Positions 12,452-35,176 are shown, numbered from the stretch's first letter. The stretch is DNA of 51,436 nt from Nephromyces sp. MM_2019 (GCA_015657535.1 JADHZB010001877.1:28130-79565), one strand, 5' to 3'. Program-made: numbers and translations. The notes: a model not told the origin generated them from the letters alone.

Positions 12452-13736
12452 TGTTATGTTTCAATATTGAAATACTTATATTCCCCAATCTTAATATTTA
12501 AGAAACTACAAGATTTAATTGCTCAAACAAATTTTTGATAAGCAAACCTGTATTAAATGTTTTCATTTAATTTTCAACAAGCTTCCAAATGTTTATAAAA
12601 ACAAACTTGTTATTGAAAATTTTAAACATCATTTTCTATCATTTTTACATTTTTAAAACTTTTCCAATTCATAACTTTTTAAATTTAAGTGTACTAGAAA
12701 CTCAAGTTATTTTCCACCTTTTTGTTTCTAAAAATAAAATATTTATAATAAAAACCCAACTTTTTATAATTTTTACTTAATTCACTTTTATAATTTTTTT
12801 CACATTTGAACATAATCTAATCAGCATTATCATATAGTCCTAATTAGGATCCATAAATAATTTTGATCACCGAGCTTTTTTGAATCAAATAATATCAAAA
12901 CTCGAATTTTTAATTTTAAAAATGAATAATATAGCTTATATTGACTAGAAAATTTTATTGTATATGAAATCATTTTTTTTGAGAGATTTCATTAAAATTT
13001 GGATCCTAATGATTCTAATTTATTCGAAATATTTTTATAAAAATTAATAAATTTATTAAAAAAAACATAATGATCTTTTAGATACTATCAATTTTAGTGT
13101 ATATAGAAGTGGCCATATTTTGAAATTTTCAAAATATATTGATAGATTGACCCACAAAGAAAACTCGCCACAAGTTACATTTTTTTTATAATTAAAGAAT
13201 ATGTTGATTTGTTAGGAGCATTTCTAAGTAATGATATTAATATATCATAAAACATGTCTACCTATGCATCAAAATTATTTGATTATGATGGGTTAACTAT
13301 CAAATACAAGATGAAAACAATTCAATGTAATCATTTTCTAAACTTTTACCTTGCTGGGGTGAAGTTACATTGTAGTTATTATCATTTGTTGTTGTGGTTA
13401 TTTTCTTATAGTTTCCGTTGGTATTTTGATGATTACATTTGTGTAAGGCAGCAATGAATATAGGTATGGTGTGGTCATCTAGGTGAGTAGATATACAATC
13501 AAAAGTGTCCCATAAGATTGAACCTAGTTAAAAAAATTGTACATAAAAAATATTTATTTATTTTTTAGTATATATAGAGATATATATAATTAAAAATCAA
13601 ACAAAAAAAAGGCCAAGTATTACTGTATTTGTAAAAAATTTACAACAGTGATAGTTATAACAATAAGTGCATTTCTAGCTAATAAAAAAGAAATATTGTG
13701 TTTCAATAAGATTCTACTTGTTGATTATATTGTATT
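12452..13736. other. Intergenic, convergent 3' regions
   Basis: AT-rich spacer between the end of the cystinosin-like gene (+) and the end of TAF6 (-). Short plus-strand frames at 12589-12780 and 13254-13457 show no domain or splice-supported extension, so I do not call genes. A stretch near 13330-13450 is slightly less AT-rich than its surroundings, with a T-G-rich run, but I cannot assign it. Confidence 0.5.
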
Positions 13737-16700
13737 TTAATGTATAATAAGATATAATCTATGGTCAAATGAGTTACTTGTAGCTTGTTGTGTGAAAATG
13801 TCAGTACAAGAATATTCATTTTGAGAGAATTGGGCCAAAATTATGTCATATATACAATTCTGAAAGAGGTATTTTGTATAAATTAAGATAATTATAAGAG
13901 TTTTAATGTGTAATATGTGTTGTATATAGATAGAATCATGGGTAATAGTCATATTTAGAAATTATGATAATATTTAATTTATTATTAATTATTTACAATA
14001 TCTATTAGATAATCACCATTACCAATAAAGAGGCTTCTAATTGAGATAATAAGAAGCATTTGAGACTAATGAAATTACTCTGTTCAATGTCCTATAATAA
14101 ATATATATACCAAAATATTAAGTGAGTAACAATTTAAAAAAAAATTAAATAAATGAAGAAATAATCAAGTTGTACACACACACACATAAAGAATATATAC
14201 AAATACGTGATTAGTAAATATATACTCAAGTTTTGTAAGGCATTAATAATAATAATATGTATGGGAGGAAATACATAATTTACCGTCTTATATAAAGCAA
14301 TTGACTCCATTTCAAATATAGATATTGATTTTACAGATAAAATTAATTTAAAAATGTGTGGTAATATAGGAATTAACAAAAATTGCATTGCTTGGCTACC
14401 CAATGAACGTACACCTTCAATTGCCCCAAAACAGCTCAATAAAGATGAATCAGCATTAAGTATATGTTTTTTATAAATTTGTAGGAGGATGAAATCGAGT
14501 TGGTCCATTATTCCTTTGCTATACCTCATAAGCCTTGTTAATTCTCCAAGGACCTAATCAATATTCAAATGTGTGTGTAAAATTACCATAAAGATATATA
14601 CAACTATATAGATGATTTAAAAATGAGTGTAAGTATGTGTATGGATTTGTATTGTGTGTGTGTATGTATGTTGGTATTGTATTGAGGTGTGTGTGTGTGT
14701 GAGTTGATATTGTATTAAGTTATGTTTTTGTGTGAGTTGATGTTGTATAGAGTTATGTGTGTGTGAGAGTTGATATTGTATTGAGTTGTGTGTGTGCGTG
14801 TATTGATATTGTATTGAGTTGTGTGTGTGCGTGTATTGATATTGTATTGAGTTGTGTGTGTATGTATATTAGGCTTATCATCACGGGAATAATTGATAAT
14901 ATATATATATATATATATATTACTGTTGAATGTGTATTTAGTAACCTTACCGATGCAGCATCACGCCTCAAATGAAAACCATAATAAGTTATCAAAGGTA
15001 ATTTGTAGTCAGATTTGAGTATTATATTGAGGAGGGGGGCGATGATTTGGTGTATCTAATTATTTAAATATAATATCAAATAGTAGATGTGTGTATACTA
15101 TAAAAAGTTAGAATAATGGTAATTATATAATATAGTGTGTGGAGGGTAAATGTGTGTCTATTATAGGTCTAGAAAGCCTTAATATGTATCATCAATCAAA
15201 TTTGGTTATCTTATTTCCACACATGTTGTGGTTTGGTGTGTTCAATTATATAGTATTTTATAATCATTATTTAGAGATTAATATGTATATTTTATGGTAT
15301 GTGAATATTCTAAAAGTATGATATATTTATTGGATTGAAATTCATACATATAGTGTAAGGTGTGTGAGCTCTCAATAGCTTAGAGTTAGCAATAAATAAC
15401 TTACATAGTTGTGTAATTTGATGTGTGGATTGTGTATTAAGGCCTCAACAAATCTAAGCATTACAGATACCCCAAAAAACATTGTGTTTTCATAGAGTTG
15501 TTCTATCTGTTAATTTAAAGTAAAATTGATATTTTACACACTATTAAAGGGTTGACATATTTATAGTCTTTATTGTGTGTATGCATGTTAATCAATATGA
15601 TGGTATTATTTTTAATATATATAATATGGCAGTTGTATTCAACTCTATCGATGTTTGTGTGTGTGTATATGTGTGAATTGATAGTTTGATATTGTGAATA
15701 ATAATTCTAAAATATAAGTGGTATACCTCCAAGGTAAAAAATTGTAAAAGAAAAGGTATCAACTGATCTAAACCAGGGGAAGATGATAATATATCCAAAC
15801 CTATATAAATATACAAGAATGTAAAGAAGTGTGTGAAATGATGTGTAAAAAGAAATGTAAAAATTGAGGAATGGCTAAGTTAAATTAAATAGAAATAAAA
15901 TAAAAATGTGATAAATATATATTAATAAAAAGTTGGTATAAAAAACAGCTATGGAGAAAATTGTGTGTGTATATAGAAATAAAAAACTTGTGTTTATATA
16001 TAAAAGCAAATTAAATATACTATAAAATATAAGTGTGTCTATACATGTACAAAAAATATATTTGTGTATAGAAATTCTCAAAATGAATGAGCACATAAAA
16101 AAAACAGGGTGTGTAGATGTGTACCTTTGTGATATCGACTTGAATCTTCATGTCCTTTTCTGTAAATCATACTTAAGATAGAATTCTTGATTTCTTCAAG
16201 AAAATATTGATGCTCCTAAAAAAATATATACACACAGATATGTATTTCTATAATTCAAGTTGTTCCATTATATGTGTATATACACATTAAGATACATACA
16301 TATAAATACAGAAGTAAATAATTACTATGAACAATAGAAATCTTATGAATTTAATATTTTTTGAAACATGTTGTAAATTCAAATACATACAATAAAAAAA
16401 TTTCAAGTATGTGTACTTACCACGCCTAATATATGTGGTATACGGTGTGCAAGGGTAAAGGCATCTAAATTAAAGGTGTTTTTATCATTACCTAGACCCA
16501 TAACAGATGTGTTGTGTGGGTTTAGGTAAGAGAGTGTGTGTATGTTTAGAGACTTTTCATTATCCGGAATATTTTCATGAGGCTTTAAATCATTGTTTTG
16601 AGTGTGTGTGTGTGTTTGTAAGGATTTCTGGTTCCTCCCTGAGAATTCTAGATATGCCTTAGAGAGTGTATGTGTATCTTGAGCTTCATCATAGGGATCA

Positions 16701-17976
16701 ACAATTAAATTGAGTGAACTCTTTGGTGTTTTCCCATATATAGCCAACCAGTGTAATGATAGTGAGGGCTCACAAGGGACTGAGCTAAGAAAATCTTTAT
16801 AAATTATACCCTGTAATCTGAGTTTACCATATTGGCCTTCTTGCACATTTTTATCCTTATCCATTTTTATCAATTCTCTCTTGTATATTTTTTCATTTGC
16901 ATTGGGTGAGTTAATCCCAACGAATTGATATTGCCAATTGTGTGAGTAACCCAATATTGGCTGAAAAATTAAGTGTACATACACATTGATATAAGATCAA
17001 TAAATAATATAGAAAAAAAAGAGTGTGTATATACAGAATGGAACATGGGATTTATAGTCACTCGCAAACACATTTTCTAATTAGTGAGAGTGTGTATATG
17101 TAATACGTGGACTCAATTCGGTACATGCTTACTTAAAATATACGTGCAAACAATACATACACAATGTATACGCAATATAAACAGTGAAAATACCGTGTAC
17201 ACATATTATAAATATAAACAAAACAGATGGATGCACAATATAAACATACAGCACACATACATATATATAATAAACACTCAGAGAAACATACGTACACAAT
17301 ACACACAATATATACAAAGCATACACACATACAAATATATTTTAACCTGCATCTTTAACACTTGTAGTGCATTTTTGATATCCTTAGTAGTCAAGACTTC
17401 TTGATTTGAAGGCCTAAATGAATGGTATACAAACTTTTTTGCCTCTTGTATAACCTGGAAATGTAGATAAATTGTAGAGGGTTAAAAACATACACATACA
17501 CACACACACACAACATATACACACAACACATACAGACACACAAAACATATACACACACAAAACATACACACACACACAAAACATACACACACACACACAC
17601 AACACACACAAAATACACAACATACACACACACACAACACATACACACAATCAATATTAGGTCATATACACATTACTTGTAGTAATCTAAACTCAATCAA
17701 TCTGGCTATATTTTCGAAGGACTCATGATCAAATTTCAATGGTTTTTGGTAGCCATGTGTAGTGGCAATATCACTTATTATGTCAGATGTGATGAGTGTG
17801 AGTAAATGTGTGTCTGTATGTGTCGATTTCTCATATGAATTCTCTTGTGTGTCTAAATTGGGGGGCTGTGTTTGTGATAATTTCTTTACAAGTAAGAAAT
17901 CGGGTAGATGTTGAATTCCTTCGGTGTGTACATTGGCCGCACCGAGCGTAGGGGAAGTTTGTTTGGCTACAGACAT
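13737..17976 (-). CDS. TAF6: TAF6-like TFIID subunit (histone fold plus HEAT repeats)
   Basis: Minus-strand exons in order: 17677-17976, 17347-17454, 16421-16960, 16125-16215, 15727-15800, 15405-15506, 14951-15055, 14284-14553, 14023-14091, 13737-13859. Phases agree throughout and the model gives 593 aa. TAF6 is a TFIID subunit that pairs with TAF9 at Pol II promoters. The histone fold is at about residues 64-136. A TAF6-type linker containing L-H-W-L-A-I-Y-G is in exon 3. HEAT repeats follow: P-G-L-D-Q-L-I-P-F in exon 5, F-V-E-A-L-I-H-N-P in exon 6, and a H-L-R-R-D-A-A match to the human L-R-D-F-A-A segment in exon 7. Exon 8 is helical. The last exon is least sure: without the final splice, exon 9 reads on to a stop at 14005, giving 558 aa. 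Exons 1 and 3 carry His-Thr runs encoded by CA microsatellite. Confidence 0.85.
14671..14870. repeat. 33-bp TG-rich minisatellite in TAF6 intron 7
   Basis: About six copies of a 33-bp unit made of a TATTGATATTGTATTGAGTT block followed by a TG run. The last copies, between about 14780 and 14865, are nearly perfect and earlier ones are diverged. Because the unit is a multiple of three, both strands stay open and mimic a repeat protein. The array lies wholly inside the intron between TAF6 exons at 14951 and 14553, so I treat it as non-coding. Confidence 0.8.
17455..17676. repeat. CA-rich array filling TAF6 intron 1
   Basis: Most of this 222-nt intron is imperfect ACAC and ACATACACACA repeat on the plus strand, for example at 17488-17645. 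Long open frames seen on the minus strand here are translated TG repeat, rich in Cys and Val, and are not genes. The intron has a GT donor after 17677 and an AG acceptor before 17454 on the minus strand. Confidence 0.8.
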
Positions 17977-20396
17977 ACCTAATTTGATTAATGGAAGCCT
18001 AAAGTGTGTGTGATATTATGGGAAACCTAAGGTGAAAATAGGTAGATTTGTGTGTGTGTATCACAACATATACACGAATCTCTGTGTAATCTATCAATAT
18101 ATGAATATGTATGTGCATGTAAACACTTACACTTACACATACACATATATAAGCACACTTGTATAGAAATCATATACATATATATATATGTAGCAAACAC
18201 GCATATATATATAGACAATACACACATATGAAGTATACAAAGAGTATATACACACATTTAAATATATACCTACACACACAACTTGTTATTTATATGCATA
18301 AATCAATGGAGGTTCATTTTAGCATCTTCATATATATAGCTGGATAAATTGTGTGTGTAACCAAAGAAATGCCTTACCCATAGTGTGTGTAATGATGTGA
18401 TCTGGGACCAATAAAAACAATTAATTGAGTGTTGTAAAGTGATAAAGATATACACAAGCCCAATCTAATTAAAAACGCTAAGTAGTGTGCGTGTGTTTAC
18501 ACGTTGATTTCAATACACATCAACACCGTTGTAATATCGTAGATTTGAATAAAAACAAAGCGTGTGTGTGATGTAAAAGATTATGTCTCGGATAAGTGTA
18601 AGAATAAGAGAATTCAACAAGAAGTGTGTGGGCCTGTACATATGTGTGTGAGTATATGTGTGTGTATGTGTGTGTTTGTATGAGTTTATGTGTGTGTATG
18701 TGTAGGCCCAAAAGAATGTGTTGATTGTTTTGTACACAATACAGAATGTTTCACACACTCTTTGAAAATATATTTTGTAGTTACTTATAGCAATAACTAA
18801 ATTGGGAATATAAGAATTTTGTAGAATATATTAATGTGTACAAATGTGTATCCTAAATGTGTTATCACAATATGTGATATATATATATATACATGTCGTG
18901 TTCTTAAATTATCTAGTAGTTTTACTCATGTATATGTTTATAGATATATATGTATGTGGTCAGTGTATGTAGGTAAGTGTATGTAGGTTTATGTGGGTGT
19001 GTGTCCTTAGTAGGTTTATGTGTGTATAAGTATGTATGTGTAATTATGTGTGTTTAGGTATGTACATGTAAACATATGTGTGTAGATATGCTGTGTAATT
19101 ATATGTATGTTGGTAGGTACGTGTAAATATGTGTTTATTGTTATTTGTGTGTAGGTATGTGTGTGTAGGTATTTCTATATTTGAAGGAATGTATTTATAT
19201 AGGTGAGTGATTAGATATGTGTATGTGTGTGGATATGCAAGTATGAAAAAGTTATATATGTGTGTGTGTGATTAGATATATATGTGTGTGTGTGTATGTG
19301 TTAAATTGTAGTGTGTAAAATTATGTATGTAAGTACAGATGTAAAATTTGTGTACTGTCTGCAAAATTCTAGGGACAGTGTTATTCGTATAGGTTACTGA
19401 AATGGCTTAAAAATAGATGACACACAATGTACTAATATTTATATAATAAATATAACAAAAGCAATCTAATTTCACTCAAATTTTTAAATAAATAAGTATA
19501 TATATACATATATATATGTATATTTAACAATGTATAAGTGCAATACATCACATGTCAAGTCTTATAAAATATTTATCTAGTATGAAAATTTTTTTTTATA
19601 CATAAATATAATTCGAAGCACATTTAATATAAACACCCATTTAATTCAATATATACATCCATTTAATTCGATATGTATACAATACACTTTATAAACATTC
19701 AAACTTAACAGATATACTTACAAATAAATCTAAATTATTTAAACATTTATAAATTCAATGTGTGTAATCACTATTACTCAAGATATATATATATATATAT
19801 ATACATAAAATCAACATATATATAGACATATGAATCCAATATATAAAATCAATATTACTCAATATACACATAGATTCGATATATTCAATATATAAGTTAT
19901 ATAAAATTCACTAGTGTTTATAATAATAAATTTGGTGTTAAATTTTTTGAGTTTATTTTTTAATAATGTTTTTATTAGTCTAATCTAAATGTTTATTATT
20001 GGTATTAAAATAAATTCTTTTGATTATATAGGGAAAATTTTAGAGCTGTTAAATAATCAAATATAGTAATAAAAAAAAATCACACATATTCAAAATAACT
20101 TAAAGATGATTATTCTATAAGAATATCTTCATAATTTTATGTGTGTGTGTGTGTGTGTGTGTATGTGTGTGTATGTTTATATCACCCAAGAAAAATCAAG
20201 ATAGCAAAATGTATTGAAAATAATTCAATGTTTTCACCCGTATTATATAAAAACGTATATATATACATGTATGTACAATATAAAAAGTTGTACAATTGTT
20301 ATCAACATTGTATAAAATATATAGTATATATATATATATATATATGAAATACATTAAAATTAAATAAAACAAAATACACACAAAACACAACCAAAT
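17977..20396. other. Intergenic TG-repeat region upstream of TAF6
   Basis: About 2.4 kb between the TAF6 start and the PRP8 stop, both on the minus strand. It must contain the TAF6 promoter and the PRP8 3' end. From about 18500 to 19330 the plus strand is dominated by GTGTGTATGT-type repeats. From 19400 to 20100 it is plain AT-rich, with a TA run at 19784-19801. All short open frames here are translated microsatellite. No gene or RNA is seen. Confidence 0.6.
20140..20176. repeat. (GT)n microsatellite
   Basis: A nearly pure GT run of ten or more dinucleotides, continuing as GTATGTGTGTGTATG. It lies just beyond the PRP8 stop codon, so it may fall in the PRP8 3' UTR or downstream flank. Confidence 0.85.
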
Positions 20397-30204
<9,808 letters not shown>

Positions 30205-31996
30205 TTTGGCGGGTAAAAGTGGTGTCTCAGACAGGTGAGGTGGATGGATGGGTAGAGTTGAGTGAATACATCAATGAATGTTAAGTTGTTTCACTAGGGA
30301 AGAATGAATAAACATGTACCTCTACTCAATTACACCAAAGAATGAGGAGTTATTAAGTATTAGTATTGATAGAAAAGGTGGGGGGAATATATGAATAAGA
30401 TACTTAAACAATGGGTGAGTACACTGTTGTGAATAATGGGAGATGAATGTTTGTATATTATTGTAGACCTGAGATTTTTTACATTTATAGGCATATTTTT
30501 GAAGATCTAGTAAGAAATATGTGGATGTGTGTGTGTTTGTATTTTATATATATATATATGTGTGAATGTATTATTTATATATGTATATGTGTGTGTGTGT
30601 TTATATATATGTGTGTGTGCATGTTTATGTTTATATAGGCAAGTGTAATTTTTGTGTTTAAGTGTGTTTTTGTGCTAGTAAATATATGGTTAAACTTTTT
30701 TGTTGTTTTTAAATTTTATGCGAGTGTATTTACAGCGTATCTTTATACTCTCTGTGTCTGTATGTGATTGTGTTTTTGTATACATGTGTAATCTCTTGAT
30801 GTATGTATAAACATTTTTGTAAACTTATGTGACTATATTTAACAAATTATGATGGGTAGTATTTCCTAATATATGTTTAGTTTTGGGATTGACATTTCTT
30901 ATGACTATTTACTTTTATATTTAAATTATGTTTTAAGAATCTTTTGTAATTATCTAAAAACAAATCATTTACACATCAAACAAGTCACACAAGCTTCATA
31001 AAATTTTCATTTATGGTATTAATAATCTTTATTAGCGAGCATTAGGATTTATATATATAAATATATAAATATATAAATCAAATTAATAAATTTTATGTGT
31101 AATTTTTTGACTCTTTATCTAAAATTGAACTCCTCAATCAATCCTTATTTACAAATATCATTAATTTTATTTATAATAAAAATTATATACTCAACATTTT
31201 AATCAAATTATATGAAAAATATTTTCAAACTTCTTTTGTAAGCATTATTGATAAAAAAATAATTCAATATGAAGTTTGAGAATGTTATTCAAAAACAAAT
31301 AAATACTTTAAATCGATATTAATTCTTTACCTCATTATAACAAAATTACTCTCCATTAATATTGTCTTGTCTATGTTATAGGTATAGTTATAGATTCAAA
31401 TGTAAGCTAGAAAGCAAACTGTTTTAATCACTCAGGTACTTTGTCGTGTTTTGGTTTAACAAGCTTCACACACAAAAGAGAATGATATAGTCACATTAAA
31501 TACAACACACACACAAAAATTGTGGCACAAATATTTACACTTGTAAAAACCATATAAGTACTCCTTGTTGTAAGGATCTTAATAAGCATTTTACAAGTGA
31601 ATTATAAATCAGCATAGCAAAACTTCTACTTAGTAATTGGTGTGTATGAGTTGTTATAACAACAATCCTATTATAGATGTAACCAAGAGATGATGAAGAA
31701 ACAATTAACTTAACAACACTCAAATGTCGTGAGTTTGATCTTCATCAAGAAATGTTTATTTTCAACCGAATCTCCTAAGACCTAATACCTCTAATACAAA
31801 TTTGCTATGGATTACTTTGTTATGAATAATTACTATATTCGAATTAATAACACGGCCATATTCAATGATTAACTTAACTTCGTAATAAATTCATTGTTTT
31901 GCCTTTTTTCAATAATTAAAATTTTTGTACAACACATTACTTATGATTTGGTTTTAGCTTTTAAACGAGCTACCTCATCAATCTCAGGGTAAAACC
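30205..31996. other. Intergenic, divergent promoter region
   Basis: About 1.8 kb between the PRP8 start (-) and the zinc-knuckle gene start (+), so it should hold both promoters. The first 200 bases next to PRP8 are less AT-rich and purine-rich on the plus strand. A TG-rich block follows at about 30520-30690 and AT-rich sequence after that. Open frames at 30447-30638 and 31535-31723 have no domain and are not called. Confidence 0.5.
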
Positions 31997-32827
31997 ATGA
32001 AAGCCTCTCACAAGAAGAACAAGGGTATAAAGAATTTAAAGAATGTTAAAACTAGGAAGAATTTCAATACATCTAATACAAAAATTTCAAATGGTTCTAA
32101 AATGCGAAGAGAATTTGACTTTCGTAATTATAACAAAATGCATAAGAACTCTTTCAAGAAAAATGATTCTTTACTTAGTACATTTCGTAAATCAAAATCA
32201 TCATATCGTTCTACATTTTCTCGCAATTCTCACTACCGATCACAGTCGATTATATCCTTAGAATCGACAGTTTCGGCTGTATCGAATATTTCAGCAGCAT
32301 CAGAGGTATCAAAAATTTCATCAGCATCCTCAGGATCGAAAATTTCAGCATCCTCGGTGATTTCGAAAGCCTCATCGGCATCGACATCGTCCAGATTTTC
32401 TACTGAATCGCAACAGATCTATACAAATTTGAATGTATCAAGATCAAAGCATACTCCATGTCAATGGTGCGGAAGCACCAGCAATTCACACTCATCACTG
32501 ATGTGCCCATTTTCATGTTGTTTTGTGTGTTTTGAAACAGGGCATAGCGCTACAGTATGCCCGAGAAGAACTCTCACAAGATGTAAAACCTGTAAGAGTG
32601 CATGCCATAACTCAGATGAAGTTTGCCCTGCAACTCGTTGGTACAATTTACTTAAGTCATCCACAACTTCTACTAATCAGACACGCTGCACAGTATGTAA
32701 TCAACCAGGCCATTTATTTTGTAATCCTAAAAACATACCGTTTGATAAAATGTCTAATAATTTAGAAACAAAAAATAAAAAGAAAATGAAAAAAGAGAAA
32801 AAAAGATTTAGTCACAAAGCTATCTAA
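31997..32827 (+). CDS. Serine-rich CCHC zinc-knuckle protein, possibly AIR/TRAMP-like
   Basis: A single exon of 276 aa. The N-terminal 60 residues are Lys/Asn-rich. Residues of about 85-135 form a Ser/Ala/Ile low-complexity tract. Cys-rich knuckles follow. The first has C155, C158, H165 and C170. The second is a classical CX2CX4HX4C at C175, C178, H183 and C188. The third uses C196, C199, H204 and C210, followed by a CP-x-x-R-W-Y segment. The fourth starts at C231, C234 and H239 and is shortened, with the last Cys at 242. The tail is a lysine-rich cluster. The row of knuckles with a CP...W-Y stretch recalls AIR1/AIR2 (ZCCHC7), which recruit RNA to the TRAMP polyadenylation complex. This is inference from motif layout, and other RNA-binding CCHC proteins are possible. 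The first ATG of the frame is used, and an upstream exon cannot be excluded. Confidence 0.75.
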   Translation: MKASHKKNKGIKNLKNVKTRKNFNTSNTKISNGSKMRREFDFRNYNKMHKNSFKKNDSLLSTFRKSKSSYRSTFSRNSHYRSQSIISLESTVSAVSNISAASEVSKISSASSGSKISASSVISKASSASTSSRFSTESQQIYTNLNVSRSKHTPCQWCGSTSNSHSSLMCPFSCCFVCFETGHSATVCPRRTLTRCKTCKSACHNSDEVCPATRWYNLLKSSTTSTNQTRCTVCNQPGHLFCNPKNIPFDKMSNNLETKNKKKMKKEKKRFSHKAI

Positions 32828-35176
32828 TTTTATACCCTATTAGACATTTTTATGAACTTAAATTATAAAGTTCATAAGTCACTATCTGCTCATTTTTTTC
32901 AATCTCAAAATATGTAACATAAACGTTGAATAAATCTCAAAAGATAATTTATAATATAAAAATTTGCACTAAGACTGAGCTTCAGGATGTTCCCTAATGA
33001 ATTAATACTATATTAAAACGTTCTAAATAATACAATATTTTACTTCATATTTAAATTTAGACTTAATAAAACGTTGGTATATTGATTGAGGTTTTTTTTC
33101 AATATATTTATCTTAACTATCTTATCCAGAACTCGAATATGTACCCAAAGTCAAGTTAGATTTCCAGTTCAATTTATACATAAAATAGCGTCAAATCACT
33201 ATACATATATATATCTATATTTTCAACAAGTGAGTCACATGTACATCGTTTGAGAATATGCATCTTAAATTACACTTTTTAACAAGTATTTCACATGTAC
33301 ATCTTTTCAAGATGTGCATCTTGAATGGCACTATTCCAAACAATTCATTCAAAACATTCTCAATGGCGTATATAATAAAAAACCAAGTAAACATACATAG
33401 TAAATTACACTCAATGCTTACACCCAATCAAAGCACTTCAACTTTGTATTTATTATGTAAGATGTAAAAAAGTAAACCAAGTCGCAGCTAAGTAAACTTG
33501 AGACGCATATGAGACATGTCAACCTCGTAATGTGAAAGATACAAGTCAAATTGTTAATACATAAATTGATTTTTGATACCAATCTTAATCTGAGGTAAAT
33601 CTGTGCGTATTTGAAAATAAGGCAAAATCAGTCCTGAATTTTAAATGTATTTTTGTAAAGTTGTATTAGTTAACAAAATAATTTGTATTATAAAATTCTA
33701 CCCAATTAATTTTATGGTTCATGCAATATACACACTGAGTGGGATATTCTAAATTTTAACAAATGTCTAAACCTTAAGCAATTTTTGGATACAAAATCCA
33801 ACAGTTTTTTGGCATTTCAATCTTTTTTGTGCTTGCTAAAGGATACAATATTAAGTAACATGAAGCTGGTTTTATAAAAAAATTTGAGGAAAAAAATTTT
33901 AAAATTGTTCAAAGTATTTTTTTTTATAATTATTCCTCTTTTTAAGATACTATTTGTTGATGTTTGTATACGACACATCTATACAAATTTTATTGCGTAA
34001 TGATATCTTATACGTGATTTTAAACAATTTTTACATTAAACTACGAATGGATAATTTTAATGTTGGTTTAAATTTTTAAAAACGACTTATCTAGGCGCAT
34101 ACACATAAGCAATATACATATATGTATACACGGTACTTAAATCTGTAGGAATCATACATGTATAAAACACAAACAGAGCTGGAAAAATAATAATCATTGA
34201 TAGAAAGGTATATTTATACACAAAAACTGATGCCTACTTACAATTTATTATTAGTTTAAATATAACAAAAAGTGAAGCTGATAACTACACTTAAAATGAG
34301 ATACACTTTCATAAATAAAATCCTAAGATAACTCTTTGACCTACAAGTACAATACATAGATAAACTCATTATAAAAAAATAAAATGGTTATACATTTTTA
34401 TGTATATATGGTTGGTTACACATATGTGACTAAAATTCAGACACACACAAAAGCGTTGGCTATTTTACACATACACACAAAATCTATACCTATATAAAAT
34501 TTATTTATATATAAGCGAATAGTGTAGGCAGAAAAAGTATCTCTCCATTACACACATCTATGTATACCCAGATATGCAAATAAACTTAACAACACAGACG
34601 TCACTAGTAACATTGCTACAAACTATTCAGCGAAGTAAAAAAATTTCATAATTTTGTAAGCTTTGTACAACAATGAATTTGTCTCAAAAATCCCAATAGT
34701 AAAATTTTTCAAAAGTTAACATTGAACCTTGAAAGTGTTAACAAAATTTTATGAAAATTTAATTTCTTGAAAATTACATAAAACCTTAGACATTTTTATC
34801 CCAACTCTAATTAAACACACGACATAATTCACCTGACACATCTAATACAGCTGAAACATTAAAATATTTCAATATTACTCAACACACACACACTTTCACC
34901 CAATTTACACAATTAAGATACTAGACACTTTAAATATAAGATTCGCATTCCATCAAGTTTTTACATATCACTTTAGACAAATCCAACAATTACACATAGA
35001 TATCCTATACAAATTTACACATCTATCCACATTCATACACGCACACACACACACACACAAACTCCTAATCCTAGATGCGTTAAGCTGAATTATTTCTTGG
35101 ACTTGGACAATTAGTTGAATGTATTATTTATGATCGACATTTGAAATACTACTTTTTTGCAAGTTCCAAGTACACC
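32828..35176. other. Intergenic AT-rich region
   Basis: About 2.3 kb between two plus-strand genes. It contains a 56-bp tandem duplication at 33225-33336, listed separately, and a (CA)n run near 35040-35060 just upstream of the secreted-protein gene. No coding exon or RNA gene is evident. The frames at 33215-33467 come from the duplicated unit and look fortuitous. Confidence 0.5.
33225..33336. repeat. 56-bp tandem duplication
   Basis: Two adjacent diverged copies, 33225-33280 and 33281-33336. Each begins with AACAAG, contains CACATGTACATC, then a GCATCTT box, and ends in a T- or C-rich stretch. The duplicated CACATGTACATC and GCATCTT boxes could be protein-binding sites or simply an old duplication. 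Confidence 0.6.

Noticed and set aside
13254..13457. 67-residue plus-strand frame
   Set aside because: No domain or neighbouring exon is seen. It overlaps only a spacer between converging genes.
17391..17654. Open frames for Cys/Val-rich proteins on the minus strand
   Set aside because: They are translated (TG)n in TAF6 intron 1. The intron is confirmed by in-phase exons on both sides.
18027..20390. Several 60-80 residue frames in the spacer between TAF6 and PRP8
   Set aside because: All are translated TG, CA or TA repeat, with no domain and no splice-supported extension.
35141..35176. Upstream start for the secreted protein
   Set aside because: The extended frame begins at TTG. The first ATG (35177) directly precedes an excellent signal peptide.
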